A model generated the notes under the pieces. That model worked only from the letters and a program-made list of their open reading frames with translations, ran no database searches and was not told the DNA's origin. Position numbers and translations under genes: made by a program. Below are positions 8,171 to 16,657 of a stretch of DNA of 64,000 nt, in pieces. How positions within the stretch are numbered: position 1 is the stretch's first letter; each line of letters starts with the position of its first letter. The stretch is from contig NZ_QUAB01000013.1 in NCBI RefSeq assembly GCF_003387575.1, positions 33,046-97,045 of the forward strand, read 5' to 3'. Origin of the DNA: Microbacterium bovistercoris (GTDB lineage: Bacteria > Actinomycetota > Actinomycetes > Actinomycetales > Microbacteriaceae).

Positions 8171-9525
8171 CCGGCCCCCTGTTCCCCTAGATTCTCGATC
8201 TTAGGAGAATCATCGCTGTTCTCCCTGTGCGAGGCCAGCACCTGTGCGCCGAGGCACACCCCGGCGATGACGAACGGGATCGACACCTGCGCCGACACCC
8301 AGAACAGGTCGAACTGTCCCTGCACGATGCGCGAGAAGACGGCGGTGAACGCGAGCGCGCCCAGAGCGGTGTGCTTCGACCAGAACTTCCAGAGCACGAC
8401 GAGGAATCCGATCCACATCACGATGAAGCCGGCGAGGCCGACGAGCCCTGCGGATGCCACCACTTCGAGCTCTGCCTGCGGCGGCTGGAAGTTGGCGGTC
8501 GGATGCACGTACCAGTAGCGCAGGCCGTGCCCGAAGATGGGCGAGTGCTTCCACAGTGCGTAGACCTCGCGGAACCACTCGAGGCGCTGGTAGGTGGAGT
8601 TGAACCTGTTCTGCGACTGGATCTGGTCGATCACGCTCTGCACGATCAGTACGGCGCCGGGGATGGCCAGCACCGCAACGAGCACCTTGTGCCGGCTGGC
8701 GCCGGAGCGCAGGGTGAAGATCAGCATCGAGAGCAGCAGGCCGATCGCCGCCTGCCGCGACTGGGTCAGCGCGATGCCGACCAGCATCAGCCAGAAGACG
8801 GGAACGGTCGCCTTGCGCGGCAGGTCGGCTGCGGCGGGCTTGATGAAGGCGATCAGGGCGACCAGGGCCATGGCGCTGCCAGCGAAGTTCTTGTGCATCG
8901 GCCAGGGCCAGAGCGGGTAGATCGACTGGAAGCCGTCGGTGACGAACACCACGACAGCCGTCGCGATCGTGCCGAGGGCGATCACGGCTCCCATGACGAA
9001 CATCAGCAGGAACGCCGTGCGCATCAGACCTGCGCGCCCGACTCCCCAGCCGACGAGCAGCGCGCCCGAGATCAGCAGCCAGGCGTGGAACCACTCCACG
9101 GTGTTCTGCGGGAACGGATTGACGATCACCGTGAGCAGCGTCGTGAACTGGTAGACCGCATTGAGCCACAGCAGCGCGCGCATCGTCGGGCTGAAGTCGT
9201 GCCGCGACAGCAGCACGACCGTCATGAAGGCCAGGGCGAGGGCGAGGTCGGAGACGGTGAGGTCTCCCCCGCCGAACCCGACGCGAGCGGTGACGAACAC
9301 GGCCGGCACGGCCAGCATCGGCAGCGCCATCGGATGTCGTGGGGTGAGTGCCACGCCGATCACGAGCACGCCGAGGGCGATGGCGTCCACCGCACCGGAC
9401 GCGACGTCACGGTCGAGCGCGAAGTACACGGCGAGCACCGCGGCCACGGCGAACAGCACCCACCGCCAGACGTTCGCCCAGAGGTCGGCGAAGAAGGCCT
9501 GCACTGCGGCGCGCCGAAGCGTCAT
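8140..9525 (-). CDS. O-antigen ligase/polymerase (Wzy-like) membrane protein 1
   Basis: A protein of 461 residues made mostly of hydrophobic helices (about ten to twelve segments). The longest non-membrane loop, around residues 330-380, contains QNRFNSTYQRLEWFREVYALWKH, and HGLRYWYVHPTANFQ follows: the RxxxW and GxGxx...H region of O-antigen ligase/Wzy proteins. It probably joins lipid-linked repeat units on the outer face of the membrane. ATG at 9525 was chosen because AAGGGGG lies just upstream; 25 extra codons upstream have no support. It is first in the minus-strand operon running to at least 4416 and is divergent from the acyltransferase at 9593. Confidence 0.83.
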   Translation of the reverse strand: MTLRRAAVQAFFADLWANVWRWVLFAVAAVLAVYFALDRDVASGAVDAIALGVLVIGVALTPRHPMALPMLAVPAVFVTARVGFGGGDLTVSDLALALAFMTVVLLSRHDFSPTMRALLWLNAVYQFTTLLTVIVNPFPQNTVEWFHAWLLISGALLVGWGVGRAGLMRTAFLLMFVMGAVIALGTIATAVVVFVTDGFQSIYPLWPWPMHKNFAGSAMALVALIAFIKPAAADLPRKATVPVFWLMLVGIALTQSRQAAIGLLLSMLIFTLRSGASRHKVLVAVLAIPGAVLIVQSVIDQIQSQNRFNSTYQRLEWFREVYALWKHSPIFGHGLRYWYVHPTANFQPPQAELEVVASAGLVGLAGFIVMWIGFLVVLWKFWSKHTALGALAFTAVFSRIVQGQFDLFWVSAQVSIPFVIAGVCLGAQVLASHRENSDDSPKIENLGEQGAGWRSATMSGR

Positions 9526-9592
9526 GGCAGCCCCCTTCCCCTCGTCGTCAAGTATCGCACCGGGGGTGCGGCCTGGGAATGCGCGCGGCGAT

Positions 9593-10687
9593 ATGCTCAT
9601 CCCGATTCAGATGAGCATCCATGACACGGCCGCACGCCCGGCACCTGCGATCAGCGAATACGTCCCCGCGCTCGACGGCATCCGCGCGATCGCCGTGCTC
9701 GCCGTGTTCCTGCTGCACCTCGCCGCCGCGTACTTCCCCGGCGGGGCGGTCGGTGTGGACCTGTTCTTCGTGCTCTCGGCGTTTCTGATCACGGGCCTGC
9801 TGATCGCCGAGTTCGAGGCGAGCGGAAGGGTGCGATTCGGAGCCTTCTACCTGCGCCGCGCGTTCCGTCTGCTGCCTGCGCTGGTGCTGTGGCTGATGCT
9901 CGCGTCCGTCACCGCGATGCTCGCGGGTGAGGGCGAGAAGGTGCCGTGGAGCGTGACCGGTGCCCTGTTCTACTTCAACGACTTCCTGCAGGCCTGGACC
10001 GACTGGGTGGCGACCGCCTTCGACCAGTCGTGGTCGCTCAGCGTCGAGGAACAGTTCTACTTCGTCTGGCCGCCGCTGCTCGTCCTGGTTCTGCTGCACC
10101 GCTCGCGGGCGTTCCAGCGCTGGTTCATGCACGTATCGGTGCTGGCGGCCGCGGTGGTGCCGTTCACCGGGCCGAACTACTTCCTGCCGACGGGGCATCT
10201 GCTGCCGCTGGTGATCGGATGCTGGGCGGCCGAGCAGCGCGCGCGGGGCTGCACGCCCTGGGTGGCGGCGCTGGTGCGGCAGGCGTGGGTGGGGTACGCG
10301 GCGTGCGCCGTGTTCGTGGTCGCGACCCTGTTCGTCGTTCCGAAGCTGCAGTCCGTGACCTTCATCGCCGTGTCGGTTGCGACCGCCGCACTGGCGCTGC
10401 GGATCACGACCGGACGAGCCGATGCCGTGACGCGGGTGCTGGGTTCGCGCGTGCCGGTGTGGATCGGCGCACGGTCGTACGGCATCTACCTGTACGGACT
10501 GACGCTCATGCAGCTCGTGCCGCTGCTGATCCCGGGGATCGAGCTGAAGTGGGCAGCGCCTATCGACGTCGCGCTGACGGCGGTCGTCGTCGCCGCATCT
10601 TATCGCTTCGTGGAGTCACCGATCCGTCGGCGCGGCAGGGACTGGCTGCGCAACCGTGCGAGCCGCACGCTGCCGGACGCGGCCTGA
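9593..10687 (+). CDS. Acyltransferase family 3 (OafA/YrhL type)
   Basis: A protein of 364 residues from ATG 9593, or 358 from ATG 9611; neither start has a strong ribosome site. The opening LDGIRAIAVLAVFLLHLAA and VGVDLFFVLSAFLITGLL form the hallmark of membrane acyltransferases that O-acetylate or O-succinylate glycans. Conserved WSLSVEEQFYFVWPPLL lies near residue 150, and the C-terminus carries the usual VESPIRRRGR end. The shorter length shows it lacks the periplasmic SGNH domain seen in OafA. It faces away from the polymerase at 9525. Its last 298 bases (10380-10677) are repeated almost exactly at 12123-12420. Confidence 0.88.
   Translation: MLIPIQMSIHDTAARPAPAISEYVPALDGIRAIAVLAVFLLHLAAAYFPGGAVGVDLFFVLSAFLITGLLIAEFEASGRVRFGAFYLRRAFRLLPALVLWLMLASVTAMLAGEGEKVPWSVTGALFYFNDFLQAWTDWVATAFDQSWSLSVEEQFYFVWPPLLVLVLLHRSRAFQRWFMHVSVLAAAVVPFTGPNYFLPTGHLLPLVIGCWAAEQRARGCTPWVAALVRQAWVGYAACAVFVVATLFVVPKLQSVTFIAVSVATAALALRITTGRADAVTRVLGSRVPVWIGARSYGIYLYGLTLMQLVPLLIPGIELKWAAPIDVALTAVVVAASYRFVESPIRRRGRDWLRNRASRTLPDAA
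10380..10677 (+). repeat. 3' end of acyltransferase gene, first copy of a 298-base direct repeat
   Basis: This stretch matches 12123-12420 without gaps at a constant offset of 1743 bases and with about four mismatches that I could count. Here it is the live 3' end of the acyltransferase gene. The AbiE-like pair lies between the two copies. The flanking bases differ on both sides: this copy ends in a PDAA-stop, the other in PDVT-stop next to a VanZ gene. Confidence 0.93.
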
Positions 10688-10691
10688 CGGG

Positions 10692-11378
10692 TTAGAGGCT
10701 GCGCGTCGCTGGGCCAGCTTGCTGACCGTAAACGAGCGATTCCTGCACCCACGCGCGCCTCAGTGCCGCGAGTGTCTTCTGGTCGTCCTTGCTCGGTTTC
10801 GCGAGATCATGGATCAGCCTGAACATCTCGACGACGTACTGGGGGATGTCCGCGACGCTCCCTGCCGTGGCCTCGGCGAGGATGCGCAGCGCCACTTCCG
10901 CATCGACGCCCTTCTTCAGCAGCGCAAGCAGCTCACGTGCGTCTTTCGCGCCCTTCTCCGAGTGCGGACGATCGAGAAGGGCTGCCAGCTTCGTCACGGC
11001 ATGCGCTTCGATGGTCAGGAGGAGCCACGGAGGCGCGATCTTGTCGTCGACATACTTCGCCAGTACTTCCACCTTCAGCCGCAGGTGCATGCCGAGCTGG
11101 GATTCGTGGGGAACGTAGATGTCGAGGTGGACGCCCTCAAGTTCACCCGTGAACTTACGCCCCTGGTGCACGGTGTTGTCGGTCGCGTCCGGGAGAACCT
11201 GCGGGATCCTGTGGCGTGAGTCGGTTGTCACGATGAAGTCGATGTCGTAACTGATCTCTCCGCCGACGCGGAGGTGCGTGGCCCATCCGCCGATCAGGAT
11301 CGAAGGGTCAAGCTCCTCGCCGAGATAGTCCAGCACCAGGCGAAGAGTCTCCTCGACCTCTGGCCTTCCTTCATTCAC
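10692..11378 (-). CDS. AbiEii-like nucleotidyltransferase toxin
   Basis: A protein of 228 residues with a nucleotidyltransferase core: LIGGWATHLRVGG at 28-40 followed by SYDIDFIV, giving the GG...DxD metal-binding pattern (D45, D47) of the AbiEii/MNT group. In type IV toxin-antitoxin systems such enzymes stop growth by nucleotidylating target RNA, and the pair can abort phage infection. The start overlaps the stop of the AbiEi-like gene by eight bases, the usual antitoxin-first order. I call it AbiEii-like rather than AbiEii because the middle and C-terminal motifs could not be checked against the family. Confidence 0.72.
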   Translation of the reverse strand: MNEGRPEVEETLRLVLDYLGEELDPSILIGGWATHLRVGGEISYDIDFIVTTDSRHRIPQVLPDATDNTVHQGRKFTGELEGVHLDIYVPHESQLGMHLRLKVEVLAKYVDDKIAPPWLLLTIEAHAVTKLAALLDRPHSEKGAKDARELLALLKKGVDAEVALRILAEATAGSVADIPQYVVEMFRLIHDLAKPSKDDQKTLAALRRAWVQESLVYGQQAGPATRSL

Positions 11379-11997
11379 CGGTCGGCTCCTTCTGATCCCA
11401 GTCCGCCGCGCCGAAGAGCTCGCGATGCAACGCCAGACGGAACTCGCTCGCCTGCCACCCGGGCAGGGCGAAAAGATCAGCGTAGGTCTGCGCGCGGCTG
11501 GTGAAACCCGACCGCCAGGTTCGTCGCCCGACGGCGTCTCGACTGACGACTCTGACTTCTTCCCCCGCGGGCAGAATCAGTGGCCAGTCGTCAGTCAGGT
11601 TCTCATCGACGTAGGCAAGCCGGAACCCGACATCCGCCACGGTGTTCCGCCCGCCCAACCAGTGGATCGCCGCGTCGGCGCCGCCCAGTGTGATCGCCTC
11701 CGGCCGGTGCGTGAGGAGGTCGTTGACCGCACGCCGACTCGTGACCGCAAGAGTGTCGTTGATCAGATTCCGGTACCCGCACAACTGGATCAACACCTTC
11801 TCCGGCGACAGCACTGTCACTCCTCCGCGCCGGCGCACCTCGACGGCGCCGATGTCGACGAGTCGGCGGAGGGCATGATGGGCGGCGCCGTTCGCGAGAT
11901 CGGCGGCGTCGGCGAGCACCGTGACGTCGGGCCACGTCCGGCGCCCTTCGAGGGCGCTGTCTGCCAGGGTGCGCCAAAGTCGCTCGGTCTGCTTCAC
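11371..11997 (-). CDS. AbiEi-like winged-helix antitoxin/regulator
   Basis: A protein of 208 residues starting with GTG. The first 70 or so residues form a winged-helix DNA-binding domain (LADAADLANGAAHHALRRLVDIGAVEVRRRGGVTVLSP). The rest is an all-purpose AbiEi-type C-terminal domain. Known AbiEi proteins repress their own operon by binding inverted repeats in the promoter and neutralise AbiEii without touching it. A near-perfect inverted repeat lies just upstream at 12011-12068, as expected for autoregulation. Base use is ordinary for the region, but the whole pair sits between duplicated ends of the acyltransferase gene, so it is likely an insertion. Confidence 0.7.
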   Translation of the reverse strand: MKQTERLWRTLADSALEGRRTWPDVTVLADAADLANGAAHHALRRLVDIGAVEVRRRGGVTVLSPEKVLIQLCGYRNLINDTLAVTSRRAVNDLLTHRPEAITLGGADAAIHWLGGRNTVADVGFRLAYVDENLTDDWPLILPAGEEVRVVSRDAVGRRTWRSGFTSRAQTYADLFALPGWQASEFRLALHRELFGAADWDQKEPTGE

Positions 11998-12010
11998 GCG
12001 AGAAGGCTAT

Positions 12011-12068
12011 CAGGAAAAACTTGATTCAGAATCAGGTTTTTTCTGGATTCAGAATCAAGTTTTTCCTG
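12011..12068. promoter_or_regulatory. Inverted repeat upstream of the AbiE-like operon, probable AbiEi operator
   Basis: Two 24-base arms (12011-12034 and 12045-12068) around a 10-base spacer are complementary except for two positions. Each arm starts or ends with CAGGAAAAACTTGATTC and contains the smaller palindrome GATTC-A-GAATC. The site ends 13 bases before the GTG start of the AbiEi-like gene and so overlaps the expected promoter. AbiEi proteins bind paired inverted repeats in their own promoter, which is why I read this as the operator. Confidence 0.7.
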
Positions 12069-12077
12069 AGCTGACTC

Positions 12078-12120
12078 GTCACGGTCGAGCGGGAGGTACG
12101 CGGCAAGCACCGCGGCCACG
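12078..12120. pseudogene. 43-base fragment of the polymerase gene
   Basis: These 43 bases match 9406-9448, inside the 5' part of the polymerase gene at 8140-9525, without gaps and with four mismatches. The fragment is followed after two bases by the duplicated acyltransferase 3' end, so the two pieces keep the order found at 9406-10677 but lack the 931 bases between. It is a scar of an older duplication. Confidence 0.75.
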
Positions 12121-12122
12121 CC

Positions 12123-12430
12123 CGACCGCCGCGCTGGCGCTGCGGATCACGACCGGACGAGCCGATGCGGTGACGCTGGTGCTGGGTTCGCGCGTGCCGG
12201 TGTGGATCGGCGCACGGTCGTACGGCATCTACCTGTACGGACTGACGCTCATGCAGCTCGTGCCGCTGCTGATCCCGGGGATCGAGCTGAAGTGGGCAGC
12301 GCCTATCGACGTCGCGCTGACGGCGGTCGTCGTCGCCGCGTCTTATCGCTTCGTGGAGTCACCGATCCGTCGGCGCGGCAGGGACTGGCTGCGCAACCGT
12401 GCGAGCCGCACGCTGCCGGATGTCACTTAG
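12123..12430 (+). pseudogene. Broken second copy of the acyltransferase 3' end
   Basis: Bases 12123-12420 repeat 10380-10677 almost exactly and keep the same reading frame, coding the last hundred residues of the acyltransferase and ending with PDVT and a TAG stop at 12428-12430. There is no 5' half, signature LDGIR motif or start with support, so it cannot give a working enzyme. The stop overlaps the stop of the VanZ-like gene on the other strand by a few bases. This may be the original 3' end, with the copy at 10380 being the newer one, or the reverse. Confidence 0.88.
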
Positions 12431-12891
12431 GCGCGCCGCCGCCTGGCCCTATAGGCGATCGCGACGATCGCCAGGCCGATACTCGCGCCGATCACGTTCG
12501 CGACGACGTCGAGGATGCTGGCCGTGCGGCCGCTGATGAACACTCCCTGCACCGTCTCGATGACCGCCGAGACGAGCGCTGCGCTCGGCACGGCGAGCCA
12601 CCGTCGCGCGGGCAGCAGCAGCGCAAGAAGGATGCCGAGCGGCACGAACAGCAGGATGTTGGCACCGAACTCGACCCGCTCGTACGTGATGAACGGGATC
12701 GTCGTCTCGAGCATCCGCCAGAACCGCGACGGCACGGCGGAGTCGACGTGCTGCGGCCAGAACGCGATGAGGGCGAGGACGATGGCGTAGATGCACGCTG
12801 ATGCCGCGAGCAGCGCTTCCCGTCTCACATGCCACTCCGATTCGCTGCCTGCAGATGAAGGGGCAGACTCATCGCGAGCCGGCCCCTTCAC
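12427..12891 (-). CDS. VanZ-like membrane protein 1
   Basis: A protein of 154 residues from GTG 12891. It has four hydrophobic segments and the VanZ-family middle: VEFGANILLFVPLGILLALL, then AALVSAVIETVQGVFISGRTASILDVVANVIGA. VanZ lowers teicoplanin binding in enterococci, but most relatives in actinobacteria have no known role and many sit near cell-surface loci. The first 25 residues are hydrophilic and could be untranslated if a later start is used. It ends tail to tail with the broken acyltransferase copy. A second VanZ-like gene lies at 14767, on the other side of the surface-protein gene. Confidence 0.83.
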   Translation of the reverse strand: MKGPARDESAPSSAGSESEWHVRREALLAASACIYAIVLALIAFWPQHVDSAVPSRFWRMLETTIPFITYERVEFGANILLFVPLGILLALLLPARRWLAVPSAALVSAVIETVQGVFISGRTASILDVVANVIGASIGLAIVAIAYRARRRRA

Positions 12892-12905
12892 CTACCGAAC
12901 GACGG

Positions 12906-14573
12906 TCAGGCTTGTTCGGCGTGCGGCCCGACCGAGCCGCGAGCGAGGAACAGGTCCAGAACGTTCAACGCACCGACCGCAGTGAGCCCGAGTGCAGCCA
13001 CGTCGTAGCGGCCGGCCGGAAGCGCTTGCGCTCCACCGGCGTTCCACCGCGCCGGGCCGGGCGTGTGGTTGTACGGCGTCTGCGGGTTGTTGTTCTCCTC
13101 CGGAAGGTTCTGAACATTCAGCGTGATGTTGAGAATGTTCTTCAGCGCGTCGAAGATCGAAGCGAGCAGCTCGTTCAGGGCGACGAGCGCGACGTTGATG
13201 ACACCGCCGGTTGCCAGCAGGCCACCCTTGATGATGTTTCCGACGGTCGCCAACGCGGCGTTCGTCACGGGTCCGTTGATGACCGGGAGACCAGCCAGCG
13301 TCGCCGTGATCGTGGCGGTTCCGTTGAGGAGGTCCGCGAGCGTCCCGGCAACCTTCAGAGTTGTCGCGCCAAAGAGAATACTGAAGGAGATCTCCACGCT
13401 GACGTGGCTGGCGATGCGCGTGATGATCTCATTCTGGATCTGAGCGAGCTGGTTGCTGAGCGTATCCGTCGGCAACGCATAGTCGACGAACAGGATCGAA
13501 TTGGCTGGGAGCGAATTGGCCATAGACGACGACCCGCCGGGAAAGGCTGACCCCAGCAGCGAAGCGACATCGATGGTCACGGTGCCGCCGCCGAGGTCCG
13601 TGACGATGGCCGTGCTCGAGCCTAGCGGGCTGGAAGTCAGGGCCGTCGTGATCTGCCCAACGTTGGCGCTCACCTTCACCGTGGGCTGAGCAGCCGCGGC
13701 CACCAGCGCAGCGACAACATCACCGATCACGGGGATCTCACCAAGCGCGTCAAGCAACGCATCGGTGTCGACGTTGAGGTCTGCGACGTTGACGCCAGAA
13801 GCCACTGCGGTGACGATGTTGCCGATCAGAGGCGAAGTGAGCAGAAGTCGAAGGTACGCAACAAGATACTCGCGAGTCAGGTGGTAGCCGTCGGGGGTGA
13901 CCACCGTGTTGCACATCTGCTCGAGGATCGCGCGCCCGGCGACTGCACCCACGTCGAGAGTGAGGTCAGTGACGTTCGCCAGGAATCCGGTCGTCGCCGA
14001 CCCCAGCAACGGGGTCAGGAACTGCTTCAGATTGAGGCTCGCCACCTTCGGGTATCCACCGCCAGGCGCGACTCGTATGGTGCCGTTGTCGGTGACGTAT
14101 CCGGAAGCGCCCCGCGAAAGCCCGATGCTCTCCGCATAGCTGTACTGGTTCAGCAGCCCGGTTCCGTCGGGCGCGCTGGCGATGAGACCCAGCAACTGCG
14201 AGACGGTCGTCGTGAGGCCCGTCGCCGTTACGGTGACCGCCCCGAGCGCCGTGAGGCTGAGCGGGTTGTCATGAATGTCGGGGTCAGCCTCGGCATTCGG
14301 CCCGTGGATGACACCGGTCTCAGTGACCTGATTCGGCACCGAGGCGATGACACCGTTCGCAGAAACAAGCGTGTCGAGGTTGAGGTTGAAGAGTCCCCCG
14401 CTGAGCATCTTCCCGCGACCGATTGCGCTCCAGCGTCCGGGGGCACAACTCAGCGCATACGCGGGCGCTGCCGTCGCGACCATGACGGCCGGGACAGTCC
14501 ACAGTGCACCTGTCACGACTGTACGACGAGACATCCCCTTTGAAGGAACGACAGATTCGACTTCTTCGCTCAT
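12906..14573 (-). CDS. Tat-exported surface protein, choice-of-anchor G type
   Basis: A protein of 555 residues from ATG 14573. A twin-arginine signal is clear: SRRTVVTGALWTVPAVMVATAAPAYA at about residues 14-39. The mature part begins CAPGRWSAIGRGKMLSGGLFNLNLD, and contains LLNQYSYAESIGLSRGASGYVTDNG, a pattern I associate with the actinobacterial choice-of-anchor G proteins. The rest is rich in Ala, Val, Thr and Asn with many short beta-like repeats. Members normally end in varied wall anchors; here I see no LPxTG motif or clear sorting tail, only a weakly hydrophobic ALGLTAVGALNVLDLFLA near the end. It may be secreted free or held by another means. Two VanZ-like genes flank it. Confidence 0.68.
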   Translation of the reverse strand: MSEEVESVVPSKGMSRRTVVTGALWTVPAVMVATAAPAYALSCAPGRWSAIGRGKMLSGGLFNLNLDTLVSANGVIASVPNQVTETGVIHGPNAEADPDIHDNPLSLTALGAVTVTATGLTTTVSQLLGLIASAPDGTGLLNQYSYAESIGLSRGASGYVTDNGTIRVAPGGGYPKVASLNLKQFLTPLLGSATTGFLANVTDLTLDVGAVAGRAILEQMCNTVVTPDGYHLTREYLVAYLRLLLTSPLIGNIVTAVASGVNVADLNVDTDALLDALGEIPVIGDVVAALVAAAAQPTVKVSANVGQITTALTSSPLGSSTAIVTDLGGGTVTIDVASLLGSAFPGGSSSMANSLPANSILFVDYALPTDTLSNQLAQIQNEIITRIASHVSVEISFSILFGATTLKVAGTLADLLNGTATITATLAGLPVINGPVTNAALATVGNIIKGGLLATGGVINVALVALNELLASIFDALKNILNITLNVQNLPEENNNPQTPYNHTPGPARWNAGGAQALPAGRYDVAALGLTAVGALNVLDLFLARGSVGPHAEQA

Positions 14574-14766
14574 GAAGCTTTTTCCCCTGTATCGCACTGC
14601 TCCGGACGATCCCTCCGTCAACAGACGAAGGCCCTCGCACTCCCACACGAGGCAAACAACGAGCCCAACGCTCCCCGTCAGCGATCAGAGTAGCCGCCTC
14701 AAAGGAATCTCGCAAAGCGGCGTGATATATGGGACTCGATGCCGTCCGCCGTGACGCGCGGTCGCA

Positions 14767-15213
14767 TCACCGCCTGGCACGTCGCGCGATCGCCTCCCCC
14801 AGTAGCACCAGCAGGATGCCGGCAGCTGCGCCCGCGGTGTTCGCGACGACATCCCAGACCGAGGCATCGCGCGGAAGCGCGATGAACTGCACGAGTTCAA
14901 TCGCCGTTGCCCCCGCGAGCACGGCGAGAACCCACGCCCACCGCGGCACGCGCGACCAGATCAGTGCCGCAAGCGCAGCGGGCACCGCAAACAGCAGCAT
15001 GTTCAGTCCGGCGTCGTACCACTCCAGACCGACGAACGCAGGAGCACCGAGACTCTTCCCGAAGTAATAGAGCCACACGACGAACCGATTCAGCGCCCAC
15101 CCGATCGGCAGGAAGACAACCGCGACTGCGCCCAGAAGGCAGACGCCGAGCAGGGACGCTAGCAGCGGATGCTGCTTGAGCTGCGCGCACGCGGAGGCGG
15201 CCTGGTCGGTCAT
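14767..15213 (-). CDS. VanZ-like membrane protein 2
   Basis: A protein of 148 residues from ATG 15213 (158 from an upstream in-frame start at 15243, which is possible since neither has a good ribosome site). Four hydrophobic segments are present, with WYDAGLNMLLFAVPAALAALIW and GATAIELVQFIALPRDASVWDVVANTAGA matching the VanZ family. It is only weakly like the VanZ protein at 12427-12891, so it is not a recent copy. The role is unknown; linkage with acyltransferase and surface-protein genes suggests the cell envelope. Confidence 0.82.
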   Translation of the reverse strand: MTDQAASACAQLKQHPLLASLLGVCLLGAVAVVFLPIGWALNRFVVWLYYFGKSLGAPAFVGLEWYDAGLNMLLFAVPAALAALIWSRVPRWAWVLAVLAGATAIELVQFIALPRDASVWDVVANTAGAAAGILLVLLGEAIARRARR

Positions 15214-15256
15214 GGGGACATTGTCGCAAGACTTCAGCGCCACTCAGTCGCGAACG

Positions 15257-16372
15257 TCAGTCGGGAACAGGATCAGATGCTACGGCCCGCGCCTTGCGGG
15301 CTGCCCACACATCCCGCATGCGGTCGAGCCAGTTTCGCAACATCCTGCTCAGCGTAACTTCACCGACGCGCCACACGACCCACGCCACCACAAGCGCGAC
15401 GACCAGTGCGAGCAGCATAGCGACATCGCGGCCGACGTAGGGCCAGGTGAGCCGGATGACCAGATAGCCAACCAGCGAGTGTGTGAGGTACAGCGAGTAA
15501 CTGACTTTGCCCAGCCATTGCACGGGCGCGATCGTAAGCGCGGGAACGCGCGGCACCGCCACGACGACAAGGAACAGCGCGCAGATGCCGGCGATGATCC
15601 CGGCGGCCAGCGCGGAATGCAGTAGATACGCGTTCACGACGGCGATTGTCGCGGTCATGAGCGAGAGCCGGCTCACGCGGCCATCTCGCCGCGCCAACGA
15701 GGCCAAAGCGCCCGTCGCGAAGAGGGGTGCGAACTCGGCCAGTGTCATGTTGAGAACCAGTTTGACTGGCGTGGCGACACTTGCCGAAGCCAAGCCATGT
15801 GCGACCGGCATCACCCAGAACGAGATCACCAGCCCGATGAATGACCAGCTGACTGCACCAATACGTACTTGACGATCGGTGAGCCGACATTGAGTAAGAA
15901 CCAGCGCGAGGAAAAGCAGCACGTAGAACTGCATTTCGACCGCCAGGGTCCAATACACATCATTGACGTTCGGGACAAGAAACCAACGCTGGATCATTGT
16001 CAGGTTCGCCGCAATGACAGGGGGAGAAAGCGGCACGAGCGGCATCGCGATAGACGCTCCGACGACTACGGCGATCAACAATGAGATCCAATAGGCCGGA
16101 TAGAGCCTCGAAAGCCTCGAGCTCACGAAGTCGAACGGGACGCGAATCCGTCTCGCTGAGAATAGGATGACGAAACCGCTGATCAGGAAGAAGAGCTGAA
16201 CTCCGTATCCGCCCCACCACGCGTCGAAGAACGAGTTCGGGTCCGATGGATAGGGTGCGTTGTACGAACCGGTGTAGTGCGATGCCACAACCGCGAGCGC
16301 CGCGAGACCACGCAAACCGTCGAGCTCGCGAAATCGGCCTCCGCCCGCCACAAGCATGCTACTTTTCCCCAT
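15257..16372 (-). CDS. Acyltransferase family 3
   Basis: A protein of 371 residues from ATG 16372, which has TTTGGGGG upstream. The family opening is FRELDGLRGLAALAVVASHYTGS, followed by GGYGVQLFFLISGFVILFS and the later YWTLAVEMQFYVLLFL. About ten membrane segments follow. Such proteins pass acyl groups across the membrane to glycans or other envelope acceptors. It differs greatly from the acyltransferase at 9593, so it likely has its own substrate. It is transcribed toward the VanZ-like gene 44 bases away and could share its transcript. Base composition starts to fall here compared with the left part of the window. Confidence 0.87.
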   Translation of the reverse strand: MGKSSMLVAGGGRFRELDGLRGLAALAVVASHYTGSYNAPYPSDPNSFFDAWWGGYGVQLFFLISGFVILFSARRIRVPFDFVSSRLSRLYPAYWISLLIAVVVGASIAMPLVPLSPPVIAANLTMIQRWFLVPNVNDVYWTLAVEMQFYVLLFLALVLTQCRLTDRQVRIGAVSWSFIGLVISFWVMPVAHGLASASVATPVKLVLNMTLAEFAPLFATGALASLARRDGRVSRLSLMTATIAVVNAYLLHSALAAGIIAGICALFLVVVAVPRVPALTIAPVQWLGKVSYSLYLTHSLVGYLVIRLTWPYVGRDVAMLLALVVALVVAWVVWRVGEVTLSRMLRNWLDRMRDVWAARKARAVASDPVPD

Positions 16373-16657
16373 AAGAGCCCCCAAAGCCCATCGCCCCCAG
16401 GTACGGTCGGCACTCCCCGAGCGACCGAGACAGCGGTCCCATTCTAGCCGCCGGATCGAACTCACCACTGAGGTTGGACTTCCCCCGCATGGGATGGGTC
16501 AGGTTTCGTGCCGCCACTCGTGCCTGCTCTGTTCCAGCTTGACGAGGCGATCACTCCGGGTGTCATGACGCGATGGACAGGATCACCCACCGCGACCGCC
16601 ATACATACTCGCAGTTGACCGGCACCCTGCGGGCTGGGCTTCTGGGAACATGTCTTT

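Noticed and set aside
6776..8518. Open plus-strand frame opposite the first Wzz/kinase
   Set aside because: No start signals or domains; the opposite strand carries clear Walker motifs.
9161..9592. Upstream extension of the acyltransferase frame
   Set aside because: This open stretch is opposite the polymerase gene and lacks any acyltransferase or membrane feature.
16373..16657. Gap of 285 bases searched for small genes or RNA
   Set aside because: No frame with start, ribosome site and biased codons was seen on either strand, and no strong hairpin; it probably holds two divergent promoters.
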